A stretch of DNA of 64,000 nt from Winogradskyella ursingii (GCF_013403975.1 NZ_JABFDH010000002.1:496001-560000), one strand, 5' to 3'; shown: positions 9,698-19,659, counted from the stretch's first letter. Notes: generated by a model not told the origin, from the sequence alone. Made by a program: numbers and translations.

Positions 9698-10384
9698 TTA
9701 GTGGTTGAAATAATGGTACAATGCAATAAAAACAAATCCCAATGGAAGTCCAATAGCATAAACCTGTGCCAACCCTTTTAAACTTTTTCTGTAAATACTA
9801 TTTGCTCCGATGGATTGGAATGCTGAAGCAAAACCATGTAATAAATGAAGTGCTAAGAACACAAAAGCCAAGCAGTAAAGTGCCACTCTCCAAACATCTA
9901 CAAATTTATGAGTAAGCTCTTCGTAGTATCTAAATCCGCTGTCAACATTATCTGGATCCAAAAGACCTGTCATGTCGCCTTTAAAATATTTTATATTAAT
10001 TTCTGGCGCCCAAAAATCATAGAAGTGAAGTCCCAAAAATGCTAGAATCACGAGACCACTCCAAATCATATTTCTACTCATCCAAGTAGAATTTTTACCT
10101 CTATTATTCTTATCGTAACTGATTCGTCTTGCTCTATTGTTTTTTATTTCGAGAATAAAACCCATTACAAAATGAAAAATGACACCAATAATCAAGATGG
10201 GTTGCAGAACAAACTGAACGGCCCAAAATGTGCCCATAAAATGTGACGCTTCGTTAAATGCATCAGGACTAAAAACCGATAAAATGTTAATTGCAAAATG
10301 TTGAAGAAGAAAAACCATTAGGAAGAGTGCCGAAAGTGCCATGGCAAACTTTCTTCCAATCGTAGAATTAAAAATTCCGCTCAT
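9698..10384 (-). CDS. sdhC: Succinate dehydrogenase cytochrome b558 subunit
   Basis: The 228-residue membrane protein has five hydrophobic segments. Histidines sit in or next to them (LLQHFAINIL, VIFHFVMGF, LGLHFYDFW, LHLLHGFAS) and are the likely axial ligands of two b haems. This matches the single-anchor, di-haem (type B) architecture used with menaquinone. It is the first gene of the sdhCAB unit, directly behind a promoter on the minus strand. It anchors the catalytic subunits and passes electrons to the quinone pool. Confidence 0.95.
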   Translation of the reverse strand: MSGIFNSTIGRKFAMALSALFLMVFLLQHFAINILSVFSPDAFNEASHFMGTFWAVQFVLQPILIIGVIFHFVMGFILEIKNNRARRISYDKNNRGKNSTWMSRNMIWSGLVILAFLGLHFYDFWAPEINIKYFKGDMTGLLDPDNVDSGFRYYEELTHKFVDVWRVALYCLAFVFLALHLLHGFASAFQSIGANSIYRKSLKGLAQVYAIGLPLGFVFIALYHYFNH

Positions 10385-10405
10385 TATAATTAAAGTTTAG
10401 TCCCA

Positions 10406-10437
10406 CAAAGATACTGCGCAAACGTTGCATTGCCAAC
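10406..10437 (-). promoter_or_regulatory. Probable promoter of sdhCAB
   Basis: On the minus strand, TATCTTTG at 10413-10406 matches the -7 consensus TAnnTTTG. GTTG at 10437-10434 stands about 20 bases upstream as a weaker -33 element. The site lies about 22 bases before the sdhC start codon. Confidence 0.65.
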
Positions 10438-10476
10438 TGTGCTGTATTAGAATTGGTTATTTAGAATGGTTTTAAG

Positions 10477-11712
10477 TTAGAAATTGAATCGAGGATTTAC
10501 AATTGAATTATAAATAGACCCAAATTGATAGCTAAAACCTAAACTTACAAAATAATTATAGCCTGATTGTAATTGCTGTTGTTGCAGCAACAACTCCTCT
10601 AACGACACGTCTCCCGCTGGAAGATTAATTTGATCTCTAGTAATTCTGTAATTCCCGCTCACATTGAAATTGAACCCTTTAAATACTCGAATATTTGCTC
10701 CTAGAAAAAATCCAAATGATTGCAATTCGGTATCATGCAAATATTGATCAAAGGATGCTTCACCATTTATATTTCCCCATTCTTGTCTAAAACTTCCTCC
10801 AAATAAAAACGAATGCTGAAAAAGGGTTTCCTCATCTTCTCCAAAAACTGAACGTTCAGTATAATCATTATAAACCAATCCGTTTCTGTAGGAAAGAATT
10901 AATTGTTTTTCGGCAGAATCTTCGTACTTAAAAAAGTTGTATTCTATGGCTGGTCTCAGTCTCCAAAACAGGTCATAATTATTAAATGTCGAGGTTCCAA
11001 TATTACCAAATAAGCCATAAGACCAATGGTCGTTAATACTTATAACATCACTTATATTAATGGATTTACGATTATTTACAGCTACAATATCCTCACCATC
11101 AAACGTAAATGTGGATTTGTTCTCGTTAAAACTTGCCCGAAATGAAAATTTGTTCTTAGCCGTAACTCTACGTGCCGAAACGCTTAAATTTAATCGACCT
11201 CCTTTATTGGATTCCTGTCCATCGAAAAACCCACTCGCTCCTAATCTAAAAACCCAGAAATTCCATGGATCTTTCTCTTCAACTTTTTCTACTTCGTTTG
11301 CCGGCGAAGGCACATTTACAAACACTTCTGTAGTTGTACCGTTTTCAATCCAAAACCGGACTAATCCTAACTTCAGATTTTCAAGAATACGCCTTCTTAC
11401 ATCGTCTCCTGTCATATTAGAGTCGGTCGAAAAGCTCAGCTTATAATTGATGTCATCAAAATCACCTTTACCAATAAAATCTACATCATAACTTCTACCT
11501 CCACTACCATTTCTTTGGGTTACAAAAAACAGATGAACATCACTCAGACCCTGATCTCTAACAAATTGAACATTCCCAAGGTTTTGACGTAAAAACGTAC
11601 TGTCACAAACGTCGCAATCCAGAAATATCCTGAGTTGTTCTGTCGTGTCTTCTTGTGCAGATAGATTAAATAATAGAAAAAAGAAACTGATTAAAGTAAG
11701 GTACTTTAACAT
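10477..11712 (-). CDS. Exported protein with C-terminal outer-membrane beta-barrel, function unknown
   Basis: A signal peptide ends at LSAQ (about residue 19). Residues 20-135 form a small soluble domain starting with a Cys pair in FLDCDVCDSTF. After a linker, residues from about 150 onward alternate polar and aromatic residues as amphipathic strands and end in NPRFNF; a terminal phenylalanine is typical of outer-membrane barrels inserted by BamA. No family name is recognised with confidence. It is transcribed alone between the sdh promoter region and the gene for a sortilin-like protein. A transport or surface role is possible but unproven. Confidence 0.75.
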   Translation of the reverse strand: MLKYLTLISFFFLLFNLSAQEDTTEQLRIFLDCDVCDSTFLRQNLGNVQFVRDQGLSDVHLFFVTQRNGSGGRSYDVDFIGKGDFDDINYKLSFSTDSNMTGDDVRRRILENLKLGLVRFWIENGTTTEVFVNVPSPANEVEKVEEKDPWNFWVFRLGASGFFDGQESNKGGRLNLSVSARRVTAKNKFSFRASFNENKSTFTFDGEDIVAVNNRKSINISDVISINDHWSYGLFGNIGTSTFNNYDLFWRLRPAIEYNFFKYEDSAEKQLILSYRNGLVYNDYTERSVFGEDEETLFQHSFLFGGSFRQEWGNINGEASFDQYLHDTELQSFGFFLGANIRVFKGFNFNVSGNYRITRDQINLPAGDVSLEELLLQQQQLQSGYNYFVSLGFSYQFGSIYNSIVNPRFNF

Positions 11713-11839
11713 AATAAAATAGCGGTTTTAGCTTAGGGTGGATAAATGTAACATCTACAACAACGCCAAAACCGCTCTTTTAGTTTAGTTTAACAAAAGC
11801 CTTATTATTTATAATAGTTCTAAGCTTATTTGTTAGCTA

Positions 11840-14689
11840 TTATTTAATTTCCAATTTGGTTTTAGCACCATCAATTTCAACCGTGTAAGTACCTTTAGGT
11901 AAATAATATTTTTTATTTCCAGTTTCTTTAAAATCGATTTTAGTGTCCTCTTTCATTAGAGCTTTCTTACCTTTTTCTGTGACTTCTAAATTATAATCCA
12001 CATAGTTGAAACCTTTGTCAACATCAATGGACATGCTATTTAATTCCGCACCGTTTTCGGATAAGATTTTCATCATTTTTTCTCCTGAAGAATTACTGTA
12101 AAATTGAATTGTCACTTCTGGCTCATAAGCATCGGACCATTGGCTGAATGAACTTCCCCAACGACCGGAATATCTCACCGCATCGATATCCGAAAACGTA
12201 ATTGATTTTGAATTCATTTCTGAATTCATTTTTTGAAGTGAAGCAATGTCAGCTTTATAAATACTGCGTCCATGCGTACCCAATAATAAGTCTTTAGCCT
12301 CAGGTTGAATGACGATATCGTGTACTGCAACATTTGGCACTCCGTTTGAAAAGACTTCCCAAGAGTCACCCATATCAAAAGAAACATACGCTCCATTGTC
12401 AGTTCCTAAATACAGTATATTTTCGTTTGAAGGATCCTCCCGAATTACATTTACCGGAGACGCTGGGATGTTGCTACTAATATCTTTCCATGTCTGCCCA
12501 TAATCGTCGCTCATATAAGCATATACTTTAAAATCGTCCCAACGGTAACCATTTAAGGCGACATAAATACGTTCTTTTTTGTGTTGCGATGCTACAACTC
12601 TACTCACCCATAAATCTTTTGGCAATGTGTTAGAGATGTTCGTCCAAGTAGCTCCTGCATCTTTAGTCACATGGATTAAGCCATCATCACTGCCTGTATA
12701 AATTAACCCGAATTGAAAGGGACTTTCGCTTATTGAAGCTAAAGTTCCGTATGCTACATTACCTTTTTTGCCTCCGCTGGTTAAATCTCCACTAATGGCT
12801 TCCCAATCGTCACCTTGATTCATAGAGCGCATTAACTTATTACCTCCTAAATACAATATGTCTTGATTGTGTGGAGATAATAATATTGGCGTTTGCCAGT
12901 TGAAACGGTATGGATTTTCACCCAAAGTATGTTTTGGCTGAATAAATGTTTGCTCGTCAGTATCTAAATTTAATCTGAAATAAATTCCAAATTGGAACCC
13001 TGTATAAACGATATCAGAATTTCGATCATCAATCTGCACTTGCATACCATCTCCTCCCATAATGGATTTCCATGGATACTGCCCTTGCTGTTCCCAACTT
13101 TTATTTTCTCTTGCATTATGAGCACCTACCCAAACACCATTATCCTGTAGACCACCATAAACATTATATGGCTTTTCGTTATCAACGTTTATGGCGTAAA
13201 ATTGACCAACTGCAGGCGAGTTGTTTTTAATCCAGTTGTCTCCATCATCATAAGTAATATTGACTCCACCATCATTTCCGTTTACTAAGTGGTTTGGATT
13301 TTTAGGATTGATCCAAAGTGCATGATGATCTGCATGGACATTTTCAGCATTAATAGAAGTAAATGTTTTTCCTCCATCTTTCGACTTTAAAATCGGCACA
13401 CCATAAATATAAATATGATCTTCGTTAGCAGGAGACACATGTACGTGCCCAAAATAGTAGCCATAACTATAGTAAATCCCATCTAAATAATCATCGTGTG
13501 TCTTTTTCCAAGTCATTCCTCCATCGGTACTTTTATAAACTTCGGCACCAACTACTGGAGTATCAAACAACATAGAATTGGCATCTTCTAAATACTTCGC
13601 CAAATCAACCGGTTTTACATTCCCAGAACGCACCATTTGCTTTACGCTTTGTGCTCTGTATTTTTCTTGAAAGCCATTATTCTTTAAAAATTGATCTAAT
13701 TTTTTATCGTCCAAAGCCAAAAACTCTGATGTAGACATGCTTTTAAAATCCTCTTTTGTTAAACCATCATCGGAGGATGAACTTGTTGAAGTATCTTCTT
13801 TTCTTCGGAATTGACTATCGTGAATGGCATAGACCACATTATCATTGTATACAGCGATTCCAATTCTACCAACTCCATCACCCGTAGGAAAACCACTTTT
13901 TTCAGTTGAAACCTTTGTCCACGTTTCGCCAGCATCTGTACTTTTGTAGATCGCTGAATTACTTCCGCTCCCATCAAAATTCCAAGCTTTTCTGTCTTTG
14001 GTCCAAGATGTGGCAAACATTAAATTGTAATTGTCTGGATTAGTTTGCAAATCAATAATTCCACTCATATCATCCACAAAAAGGGTCTGTTCCCAAGTTT
14101 TACCTCCATCTGTGGTTTTATAAATACCACGTTCCTTATTTGGTGAATACAAATGACCTGTCGCACCCACTACAACCACATCTGGATTGTCTGGATGAAT
14201 TAAAATAGGCGCAAAATGGTGGGCATCCATCAAACCTAAATTCTCCCAGGATTCCCCATTATCGGTAGATTTTAAAATTCCAATTCCTGCGTAAGAACTT
14301 CGTGATGCATTATTTTCGCCTGTACCAACATAAATCGTCCTTGTTGGCCAGTGCACTGCTATGTCACCCACATTTTGGGTGTCAGAATTATCCAAAATCG
14401 GAGTAAACGTTGTACCATTATTTATGGTATGCCATACTCCACCAGAAGCATAACCCACGTAAAATTCTGAAGGCAAATCCGGATTTACATCCACATCCAC
14501 CACTCGACCACTCATAATGGTTGGGCCGATATTTTCGAAGGGTACATTTTTTACCAATGACGATTCCGTCATGGCTTCTTTTTGCTCTAATGCTTTTTTA
14601 ACGGTTTCAGCAGAAGTTGCTGGTTGCTGCGCGATGGCGAAAAGTGAACTCACAAAAAATGCGAGTGAAAGGAATTTTTTATTTAACAT
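11840..14689 (-). CDS. Exported sortilin/VPS10-like BNR-repeat propeller protein
   Basis: The 949-residue protein begins with a signal peptide ending AIAQ. It contains many Asp-box (BNR) turns of the form S-x-D-x-G-x-T-W, for example STDNGESW, TTDGGKTW, STDAGETW, STDGGMTW and SDDYGQTW. These are spread over about residues 130-790, consistent with two beta-propellers as in the sortilin VPS10 domain. Such proteins are often labelled glycosyl hydrolase, but no catalytic residues can be assigned here, so enzymatic activity should not be assumed. The last 150 residues form a separate beta-rich domain. No clear type IX secretion tail is visible. Confidence 0.88.
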   Translation of the reverse strand: MLNKKFLSLAFFVSSLFAIAQQPATSAETVKKALEQKEAMTESSLVKNVPFENIGPTIMSGRVVDVDVNPDLPSEFYVGYASGGVWHTINNGTTFTPILDNSDTQNVGDIAVHWPTRTIYVGTGENNASRSSYAGIGILKSTDNGESWENLGLMDAHHFAPILIHPDNPDVVVVGATGHLYSPNKERGIYKTTDGGKTWEQTLFVDDMSGIIDLQTNPDNYNLMFATSWTKDRKAWNFDGSGSNSAIYKSTDAGETWTKVSTEKSGFPTGDGVGRIGIAVYNDNVVYAIHDSQFRRKEDTSTSSSSDDGLTKEDFKSMSTSEFLALDDKKLDQFLKNNGFQEKYRAQSVKQMVRSGNVKPVDLAKYLEDANSMLFDTPVVGAEVYKSTDGGMTWKKTHDDYLDGIYYSYGYYFGHVHVSPANEDHIYIYGVPILKSKDGGKTFTSINAENVHADHHALWINPKNPNHLVNGNDGGVNITYDDGDNWIKNNSPAVGQFYAINVDNEKPYNVYGGLQDNGVWVGAHNARENKSWEQQGQYPWKSIMGGDGMQVQIDDRNSDIVYTGFQFGIYFRLNLDTDEQTFIQPKHTLGENPYRFNWQTPILLSPHNQDILYLGGNKLMRSMNQGDDWEAISGDLTSGGKKGNVAYGTLASISESPFQFGLIYTGSDDGLIHVTKDAGATWTNISNTLPKDLWVSRVVASQHKKERIYVALNGYRWDDFKVYAYMSDDYGQTWKDISSNIPASPVNVIREDPSNENILYLGTDNGAYVSFDMGDSWEVFSNGVPNVAVHDIVIQPEAKDLLLGTHGRSIYKADIASLQKMNSEMNSKSITFSDIDAVRYSGRWGSSFSQWSDAYEPEVTIQFYSNSSGEKMMKILSENGAELNSMSIDVDKGFNYVDYNLEVTEKGKKALMKEDTKIDFKETGNKKYYLPKGTYTVEIDGAKTKLEIK

Positions 14690-14830
14690 GTTGGTTAGTT
14701 TTATTAAGCGTACGAAAATTAACCATTCTCTAAGCTATCACAAAATTCACTAACAAAGTTTAACAGATTAAAAGGGTTATCTTTTTTGCTTGCGCCTTGG
14801 ATTGTTTATTTTTGATGACAACTAATTCTC

Positions 14831-14909
14831 ACTGTCACATCGAGCATAGTCGAGATGTCAATTTAAGTGCTAACTGTATTAAGTTCTCGACTACGCTCGA
14901 ACTGACGGT
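14831..14909. repeat. Inverted repeat of the TCGAG-type dispersed element
   Basis: Two arms of about 25 bases (14831-14855 and 14884-14909) are near-perfect reverse complements around a 28-base loop. Both contain TCGAGCnTAGTCGAGA. The element stands between the divergent sortilin-like and aminopeptidase genes. Related sequences occur at 22628-22641, 42508-42534 and 56145-56170, which makes it a member of a dispersed palindromic family typical of Flavobacteriaceae genomes. Confidence 0.75.
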
Positions 14910-14938
14910 ATAATTTCTTTTAACACATAACAATTCTT

Positions 14939-16231
14939 ATGAAATACGATAAAATAGACTCAAAACTTTTTATAAAAAACCGAAAAAACTTTGCCAAGTT
15001 TATGCAACCAAGCAGTTTGGCGATATTCAATTCCAACGACATTTATCCGACTGGTGCAGATAGTACCTTACCCTTTGCACAGCATCGCGATATTTTTTAT
15101 CTCAGTGGTGTGGACCAGGAAGAAAGCGTATTGGTATTGTTTCCAGATGCTCCAAAAGAAAAACATCGTGAGGTGTTATTCCTAAAAGAAACCAACGAGC
15201 ACATTGCCGTTTGGGAAGGTGAAAAACTCACCAAAGACAAAGCTTTTGAAACCTCAGGTATTAAAACCGTGTATTGGTTAAAGGATATGGAAAAAGTGTT
15301 GTTTGAACTCATGACACAATGCGATACCGTTTATCTCAACACCAACGAACATTATAGAGCAAGCGTAGAAACCGAAACACGTGAAGCTCGTTTTGCAAAA
15401 AAATTAAAGGATAAATATCCTGCGCACAGTGTGGCCAAGAGCAATCCTATTTTGCAACGTTTACGCTCCGTAAAAGACCCGATTGAAATCGACCTAATGC
15501 AACAGGCTTGCGATATAACCGAAAAAGCCTTTCGTCGTATTTTAAAATTCACAAAACCTGGCGTTTGGGAATATAATCTTGAGGCCGAATTTATGCACGA
15601 ATTCCTCAACAACCGTTCTAAAGGTTTTGCCTATACTCCGATTATCGCTTCAGGAAACAATGCCAATGTGTTGCACTATATTGAAAACAACCAACAATGT
15701 AAAGCAGGCGATTTAATCTTGATTGATGCTGGTGCAGAATATGCCAACTACTCTAGTGATATGAGCCGTACCATTCCCGTTTCAGGGAAATTCACCGACC
15801 GTCAAAAAGAAGTTTATAACGCAGTCAATCGTGTGAAAAACGAAGCAACCAAAATGCTGATTCCTGGTACGTATTGGGAACAGTATCACATTGAAGTTGG
15901 TAAACTCATGACTTCAGAATTATTAGGTCTTAGTTTATTGGACAAAGCCGATGTACAAAACGAAAACCCAGACTGGCCAGCGTACAAAAAATATTTTATG
16001 CATGGCACGTCTCACCACATTGGATTAGACACGCACGATTATGGTTTACTCCACGAACCCATGCAAGCTAACCAAGTCTTTACCGTAGAGCCTGGTATTT
16101 ATATCCCAGACGAAGGTTTTGGTATCCGTTTAGAAGATGATGTCGTTATCCAAGAGTCTGGTGAGCCATTTAATTTGATGCGAAATATTCCTATTGAGGT
16201 TGAAGAGATTGAGGATATTATGAATTCTTGA
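14939..16231 (+). CDS. pepP: Xaa-Pro aminopeptidase (aminopeptidase P, M24B)
   Basis: The 430-residue protein has an N-terminal aminopeptidase-P domain (about residues 1-140) followed by a pita-bread M24 domain. The five metal ligands are placed as expected: two Asp in LIDAGAEYANYSSDMSRT, His in MHGTSHHIGLD, Glu in VEPGIYIP and Glu in IRLEDDVV. It removes N-terminal residues that precede proline, using two divalent metals, in the cytoplasm. Its last 14 bases overlap tail-to-tail with the convergent AbiH-type gene. Confidence 0.94.
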   Translation: MKYDKIDSKLFIKNRKNFAKFMQPSSLAIFNSNDIYPTGADSTLPFAQHRDIFYLSGVDQEESVLVLFPDAPKEKHREVLFLKETNEHIAVWEGEKLTKDKAFETSGIKTVYWLKDMEKVLFELMTQCDTVYLNTNEHYRASVETETREARFAKKLKDKYPAHSVAKSNPILQRLRSVKDPIEIDLMQQACDITEKAFRRILKFTKPGVWEYNLEAEFMHEFLNNRSKGFAYTPIIASGNNANVLHYIENNQQCKAGDLILIDAGAEYANYSSDMSRTIPVSGKFTDRQKEVYNAVNRVKNEATKMLIPGTYWEQYHIEVGKLMTSELLGLSLLDKADVQNENPDWPAYKKYFMHGTSHHIGLDTHDYGLLHEPMQANQVFTVEPGIYIPDEGFGIRLEDDVVIQESGEPFNLMRNIPIEVEEIEDIMNS

Positions 16232-17456
16232 TTTTTAAAGGCATTGTAATTTGTGGAAGTGGTGTACAATAAAGTTTGTTCACCACTTTTTTTCTCATTA
16301 AAGATTTGTCAGAAAAATGACGAGACAAATTTTGTATTATCTCCCTAAAATTATCCACAGATTCACCTTGATGATAATAAGTTTTTATGGATTTACAGTT
16401 TTCATTTTCAACAACTGTTTTTAATAAAACACGATCAGAAAGACCGAGAGAATGACCCATAACAATTAATTGAAAAGGGCTTGAATCAATAAAATTCAAA
16501 AAGTTATTGTATCTATCATTCTCGAGATAATTGAATGATTTAAAAAAAGTTAAATATTCATTATTATTTATATTCTCAATCAATGGGTAATCTTCGTCTG
16601 ATTCATCACCAAATCCAAATACAATATCTTCATTAACTTTTCCATGTATTTGATTCAACCTAATATCAAATCCTTCTTCACTTAATGAATTTATATACCT
16701 AGACAAAGAGGGTGTATAATTGAAAGACAAAAAATATGATATTGACTTTGGTTCACTAGATTCTTTTTGATTTTCATAAAAACTTTTAACCAAATTCTTA
16801 TCACTAAAATCATTAAATTCTTTGAGAATTCCTTTCTCACTATTTAAGATCGAAATAGGTTTTAAAATGTTATGGTATTTTACCCATTGTCTCTTAGAGT
16901 CATAGTTAAAATCATAACTGGCGATAACTCTTTTTAAGTATTCAACTAACAGAAGTTTTATACAATGAAACTCTTGATTCAATTTCTTTACGTTTGCCTT
17001 TTTAACCCTTTCCCATTCCTCAGGAGTACTTCTGGTATCAAGACTTTCTGATTTTACAATTTTTTTAAGCTCAGAGTAGTAAAGGTCTTCAATGTCAACC
17101 CAACTATCTATAGATTGATTTTTATTAATCAAAAGAAAAAAATTATTCTTAAATTCAAAAAAACTTCTAAATGAAGAGGATCTATCTCTTAATGTATAAC
17201 TTTTATCATTAAAATCTAGGTTTCTATTTTTTGCATATTCCTTGAGGTTTTCAACGTGGTTATTAAAATTCGTTGTCGGCTCTATATAATCGAAAATCCC
17301 AAGATAACTCTCATCAATAAATAAAATTTCTTTATGAACATCTTTATGAAATGTGTTTTGTAAATTACCCCAAAAGTCATTAATAAAATGATTGTAACTT
17401 GTTGGTAACCCATGAGCTAAATCAAATCCGTTTCCAATAATAAATAATCTATTCAT
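16218..17456 (-). CDS. AbiH-family abortive-infection protein
   Basis: The 412-residue protein opens with FIIGNGFDLAHGLPTSY, the diagnostic N-terminal signature of the AbiH family, members of which give lactococci abortive resistance to phage. Later landmarks are FLSFNYT and a region with HGK and GFGDE, followed by VMGHSLGLSDR; these recur in AbiH proteins. The biochemical activity of the family is not established from the sequence. It is markedly A+T-rich compared with its neighbours, and it lies alone between two housekeeping genes, lysC 63 bases upstream and pepP convergent. This suggests acquisition by transfer. It may be transcribed by read-through from lysC. Confidence 0.85.
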   Translation of the reverse strand: MNRLFIIGNGFDLAHGLPTSYNHFINDFWGNLQNTFHKDVHKEILFIDESYLGIFDYIEPTTNFNNHVENLKEYAKNRNLDFNDKSYTLRDRSSSFRSFFEFKNNFFLLINKNQSIDSWVDIEDLYYSELKKIVKSESLDTRSTPEEWERVKKANVKKLNQEFHCIKLLLVEYLKRVIASYDFNYDSKRQWVKYHNILKPISILNSEKGILKEFNDFSDKNLVKSFYENQKESSEPKSISYFLSFNYTPSLSRYINSLSEEGFDIRLNQIHGKVNEDIVFGFGDESDEDYPLIENINNNEYLTFFKSFNYLENDRYNNFLNFIDSSPFQLIVMGHSLGLSDRVLLKTVVENENCKSIKTYYHQGESVDNFREIIQNLSRHFSDKSLMRKKVVNKLYCTPLPQITMPLKIKNS

Positions 17457-17519
17457 TTAGATTGATCAGTTTATTTCTCTAAAATACCATATACTTAGTA
17501 TTATACAAATAAAAAATTA

Positions 17520-18851
17520 TCATTCTATACCCACAACCTCACCCTCAAAAACATAACGCTGTAGCTTCTGCAAGGTTTCCAATCGATCACTGGTATTTAC
17601 CAAAAGTGAAATGTTATTGTTACTACCACCATAAGCAATCATACGTACGTTAACATCTTGTAGTACTTGGAAGAGTTCTGGTGTGTCTGGATGGTAAATA
17701 ATGTGGTGACCAACCAGGCAAACGATACTCATATAATCGTCAATTTCTACTGTGGCGAATTTTTCGAGTTCTTCGGTGATGGCATCCAAATGTGTGGTGT
17801 CGTCTATGGTGAGCGAGACTGCGATTTCAGACGTGGTAATCATGTCTATGGACGTTTCATATTTTTCAAACACCTCAAAGACTTTCTTTAAAAAACCATG
17901 CGCCAATAGCATTCGTACCGACTTTATTTTTATAGCTGTAATACCATCTTTAGCGGCAATGGCTTTAATGCCTTCGCCATGTACTTGGTTAGTGATTAAC
18001 GTGCCATGTGCGTTGGGTGCCATCGTATTTTTTAATCGTAATGGAATATCTACACTTCGCACTGGCATTACGGTCTGTGGATGTAAAATCTTGGCACCGA
18101 AATAGGCCAACTCTGCAGCTTCGTCGTATGATAAATGTGACAGCGCTGTGGTGTCATTAACATATCGTGGATCGTTATTATGGAACCCGTCGATGTCTGT
18201 CCAGATTTGAACTTCTTCCGCCTCAATTGCTGCTCCGATAATGGTCGCTGTATAATCGCTTCCGCCACGTTGCAAGTTGGTGATTTGTCCTTCGGCATCT
18301 AAACAGATAAAACCTTGGGTGATGTAAATATCGGCTTCCGGTGTTTGGGCAATAAGACGTTCTAAATTTTGCTTTATGTAGAAATTGTCGGGCTCATTGG
18401 TTCTATCGATACGCATAAATTCCAATGCAGGCAATAAACTCGCTTTTAGACCCTCTTGCTGCAACAGTCTGCTGAACATGAATGTGGAAAGCAATTCGCC
18501 ATTGGCCACAATGCTATTGTACAATGAGTTGGAATAGTTTTGATTGACACAACCCAATAACGATTCAAAAATTGAATTGACATAAGCCGTAACTTCGTTA
18601 TGCAAATTCTTATCTGAAATTAAATCGTTTACGGTAGATTTATAATCCTGATGAAGCTGATTAATATGCTTTTTGGCTTGTGAAAATTCCTTAGCTTTAA
18701 TTAACTCTGAAATCTCTACCAAAGCATTCGTCGTCCCAGACATCGCAGAAAGTACAACAATCTTTTTTCCTTCTGAATTGATAATGTCTTTTACATGGTT
18801 CATGTTTATAACAGTACCAACCGAAGTGCCTCCAAATTTATAAACTAGCAT
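17520..18851 (-). CDS. lysC: Aspartate kinase (monofunctional)
   Basis: The 443-residue protein starts MLVYKFGGTSVG, the kinase nucleotide-binding signature. It contains FICLDAEGQITNLQRGGSDYTA for aspartate/ATP binding, and ends in two ACT-type regulatory domains (about residues 300-443). It phosphorylates aspartate as the first step towards lysine, threonine and methionine, and is presumably feedback-inhibited through the ACT domains. There is no homoserine dehydrogenase fusion. A -7-like element precedes it, and the AbiH gene follows in the same direction. Confidence 0.95.
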   Translation of the reverse strand: MLVYKFGGTSVGTVINMNHVKDIINSEGKKIVVLSAMSGTTNALVEISELIKAKEFSQAKKHINQLHQDYKSTVNDLISDKNLHNEVTAYVNSIFESLLGCVNQNYSNSLYNSIVANGELLSTFMFSRLLQQEGLKASLLPALEFMRIDRTNEPDNFYIKQNLERLIAQTPEADIYITQGFICLDAEGQITNLQRGGSDYTATIIGAAIEAEEVQIWTDIDGFHNNDPRYVNDTTALSHLSYDEAAELAYFGAKILHPQTVMPVRSVDIPLRLKNTMAPNAHGTLITNQVHGEGIKAIAAKDGITAIKIKSVRMLLAHGFLKKVFEVFEKYETSIDMITTSEIAVSLTIDDTTHLDAITEELEKFATVEIDDYMSIVCLVGHHIIYHPDTPELFQVLQDVNVRMIAYGGSNNNISLLVNTSDRLETLQKLQRYVFEGEVVGIE

Positions 18852-18871
18852 AGTGTTTCAATTTTAGGCTG

Positions 18872-18900
18872 CAAAGGTAAAAGCGCGACATGCTATCACA
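18872..18900 (-). promoter_or_regulatory. Probable lysC promoter
   Basis: On the minus strand TACCTTTG at 18879-18872 fits the TAnnTTTG -7 element. TGTG at 18900-18897 is a weak match to the -33 TTTG at about the right spacing. The site stands 20 bases before the lysC start codon. Confidence 0.5.
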
Positions 18901-18954
18901 TAAAAAATATAAATATTAGTTGAATTTTTTACAGAATGTTAATTATATAACAAA

Positions 18955-19659
18955 CTATTTGTTGTGGATGAAAAGCCGTTCAACACTTTCCTTAGTAGAA
19001 ATTTCCTCCGCATGCCAAGAAAACGTAGTCTTGGAACCTTTTTCCCAGATGCATTCAAAATCCTTTGGTGCGTTGTACTCGCTGATAAAAACTTGATGTC
19101 CAGCTTCACTTTGTTTTCGGCACCAATCCCAAAATATATCATGGTTAAATTTATCGCGATACTTGGTTGTAGCGGCATAAGGCGGATCGCAATAAACAAT
19201 ACTGTTTTTAGGAATGTCTAAATTTAGATAAGACTGATTTGAGAGAATCACACAATCCAATTTTGGAACTTGTTTGGTGATGTTTCGGTAATGTTCGCCC
19301 CAATAATCGCGTTTGCCTTCTTTGTCGCGTCGGTAACCAGCAAACCATTTGCCACCAAACGAATTAAAACCTACATAACCAACTAAATGCTTTGGGTATT
19401 GGTCTTGATTGTACTTGATGTGTTTGTATTCTTCTTCTGAAACCAATTGTGGTGGATCCCAATTTTCATAAATCAAAGCTTGCCACATGGCCATTAATTC
19501 TTCGTGTTGGTCATTGGCGATTCGGATGCCGTCCACCTTGTCAATCATATTCATGCCACCTGCAAAGGGTTCGAGATATGGTTGGTTGGGTTGTCTATCT
19601 TTAAGAATAATAGGTAGTAAATGTTTGGCAAATCGTGCCTTGCTTCCCATGTACTTCAT
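18955..19659 (-). CDS. D12-class DNA adenine N6-methyltransferase, apparently orphan
   Basis: The 234-residue protein shows the Dam/D12 class motifs: KYMGSKARFAKHLLP at the start, LEPFAGGMNMID (AdoMet binding, about residues 30-42) and the catalytic VYCDPPYAATTKYR. It methylates adenine in duplex DNA; the target sequence cannot be read from the protein. The start at 19659 gives a 4-base ATGA overlap with brnQ, indicating translational coupling; a longer frame reading back into brnQ was rejected. No restriction endonuclease gene lies nearby. Similar enzymes occur in phages and as solitary methylases. Confidence 0.88.
   Translation of the reverse strand: MKYMGSKARFAKHLLPIILKDRQPNQPYLEPFAGGMNMIDKVDGIRIANDQHEELMAMWQALIYENWDPPQLVSEEEYKHIKYNQDQYPKHLVGYVGFNSFGGKWFAGYRRDKEGKRDYWGEHYRNITKQVPKLDCVILSNQSYLNLDIPKNSIVYCDPPYAATTKYRDKFNHDIFWDWCRKQSEAGHQVFISEYNAPKDFECIWEKGSKTTFSWHAEEISTKESVERLFIHNK

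Noticed and set aside
11721-11776. AGCGGTTTT/AAAACCGCT inverted repeat as a terminator between two leftward genes
   Set aside because: The 9-bp arms are separated by a 38-base loop with no T run directly after the stem on the minus strand, so a functional intrinsic terminator is not supported.
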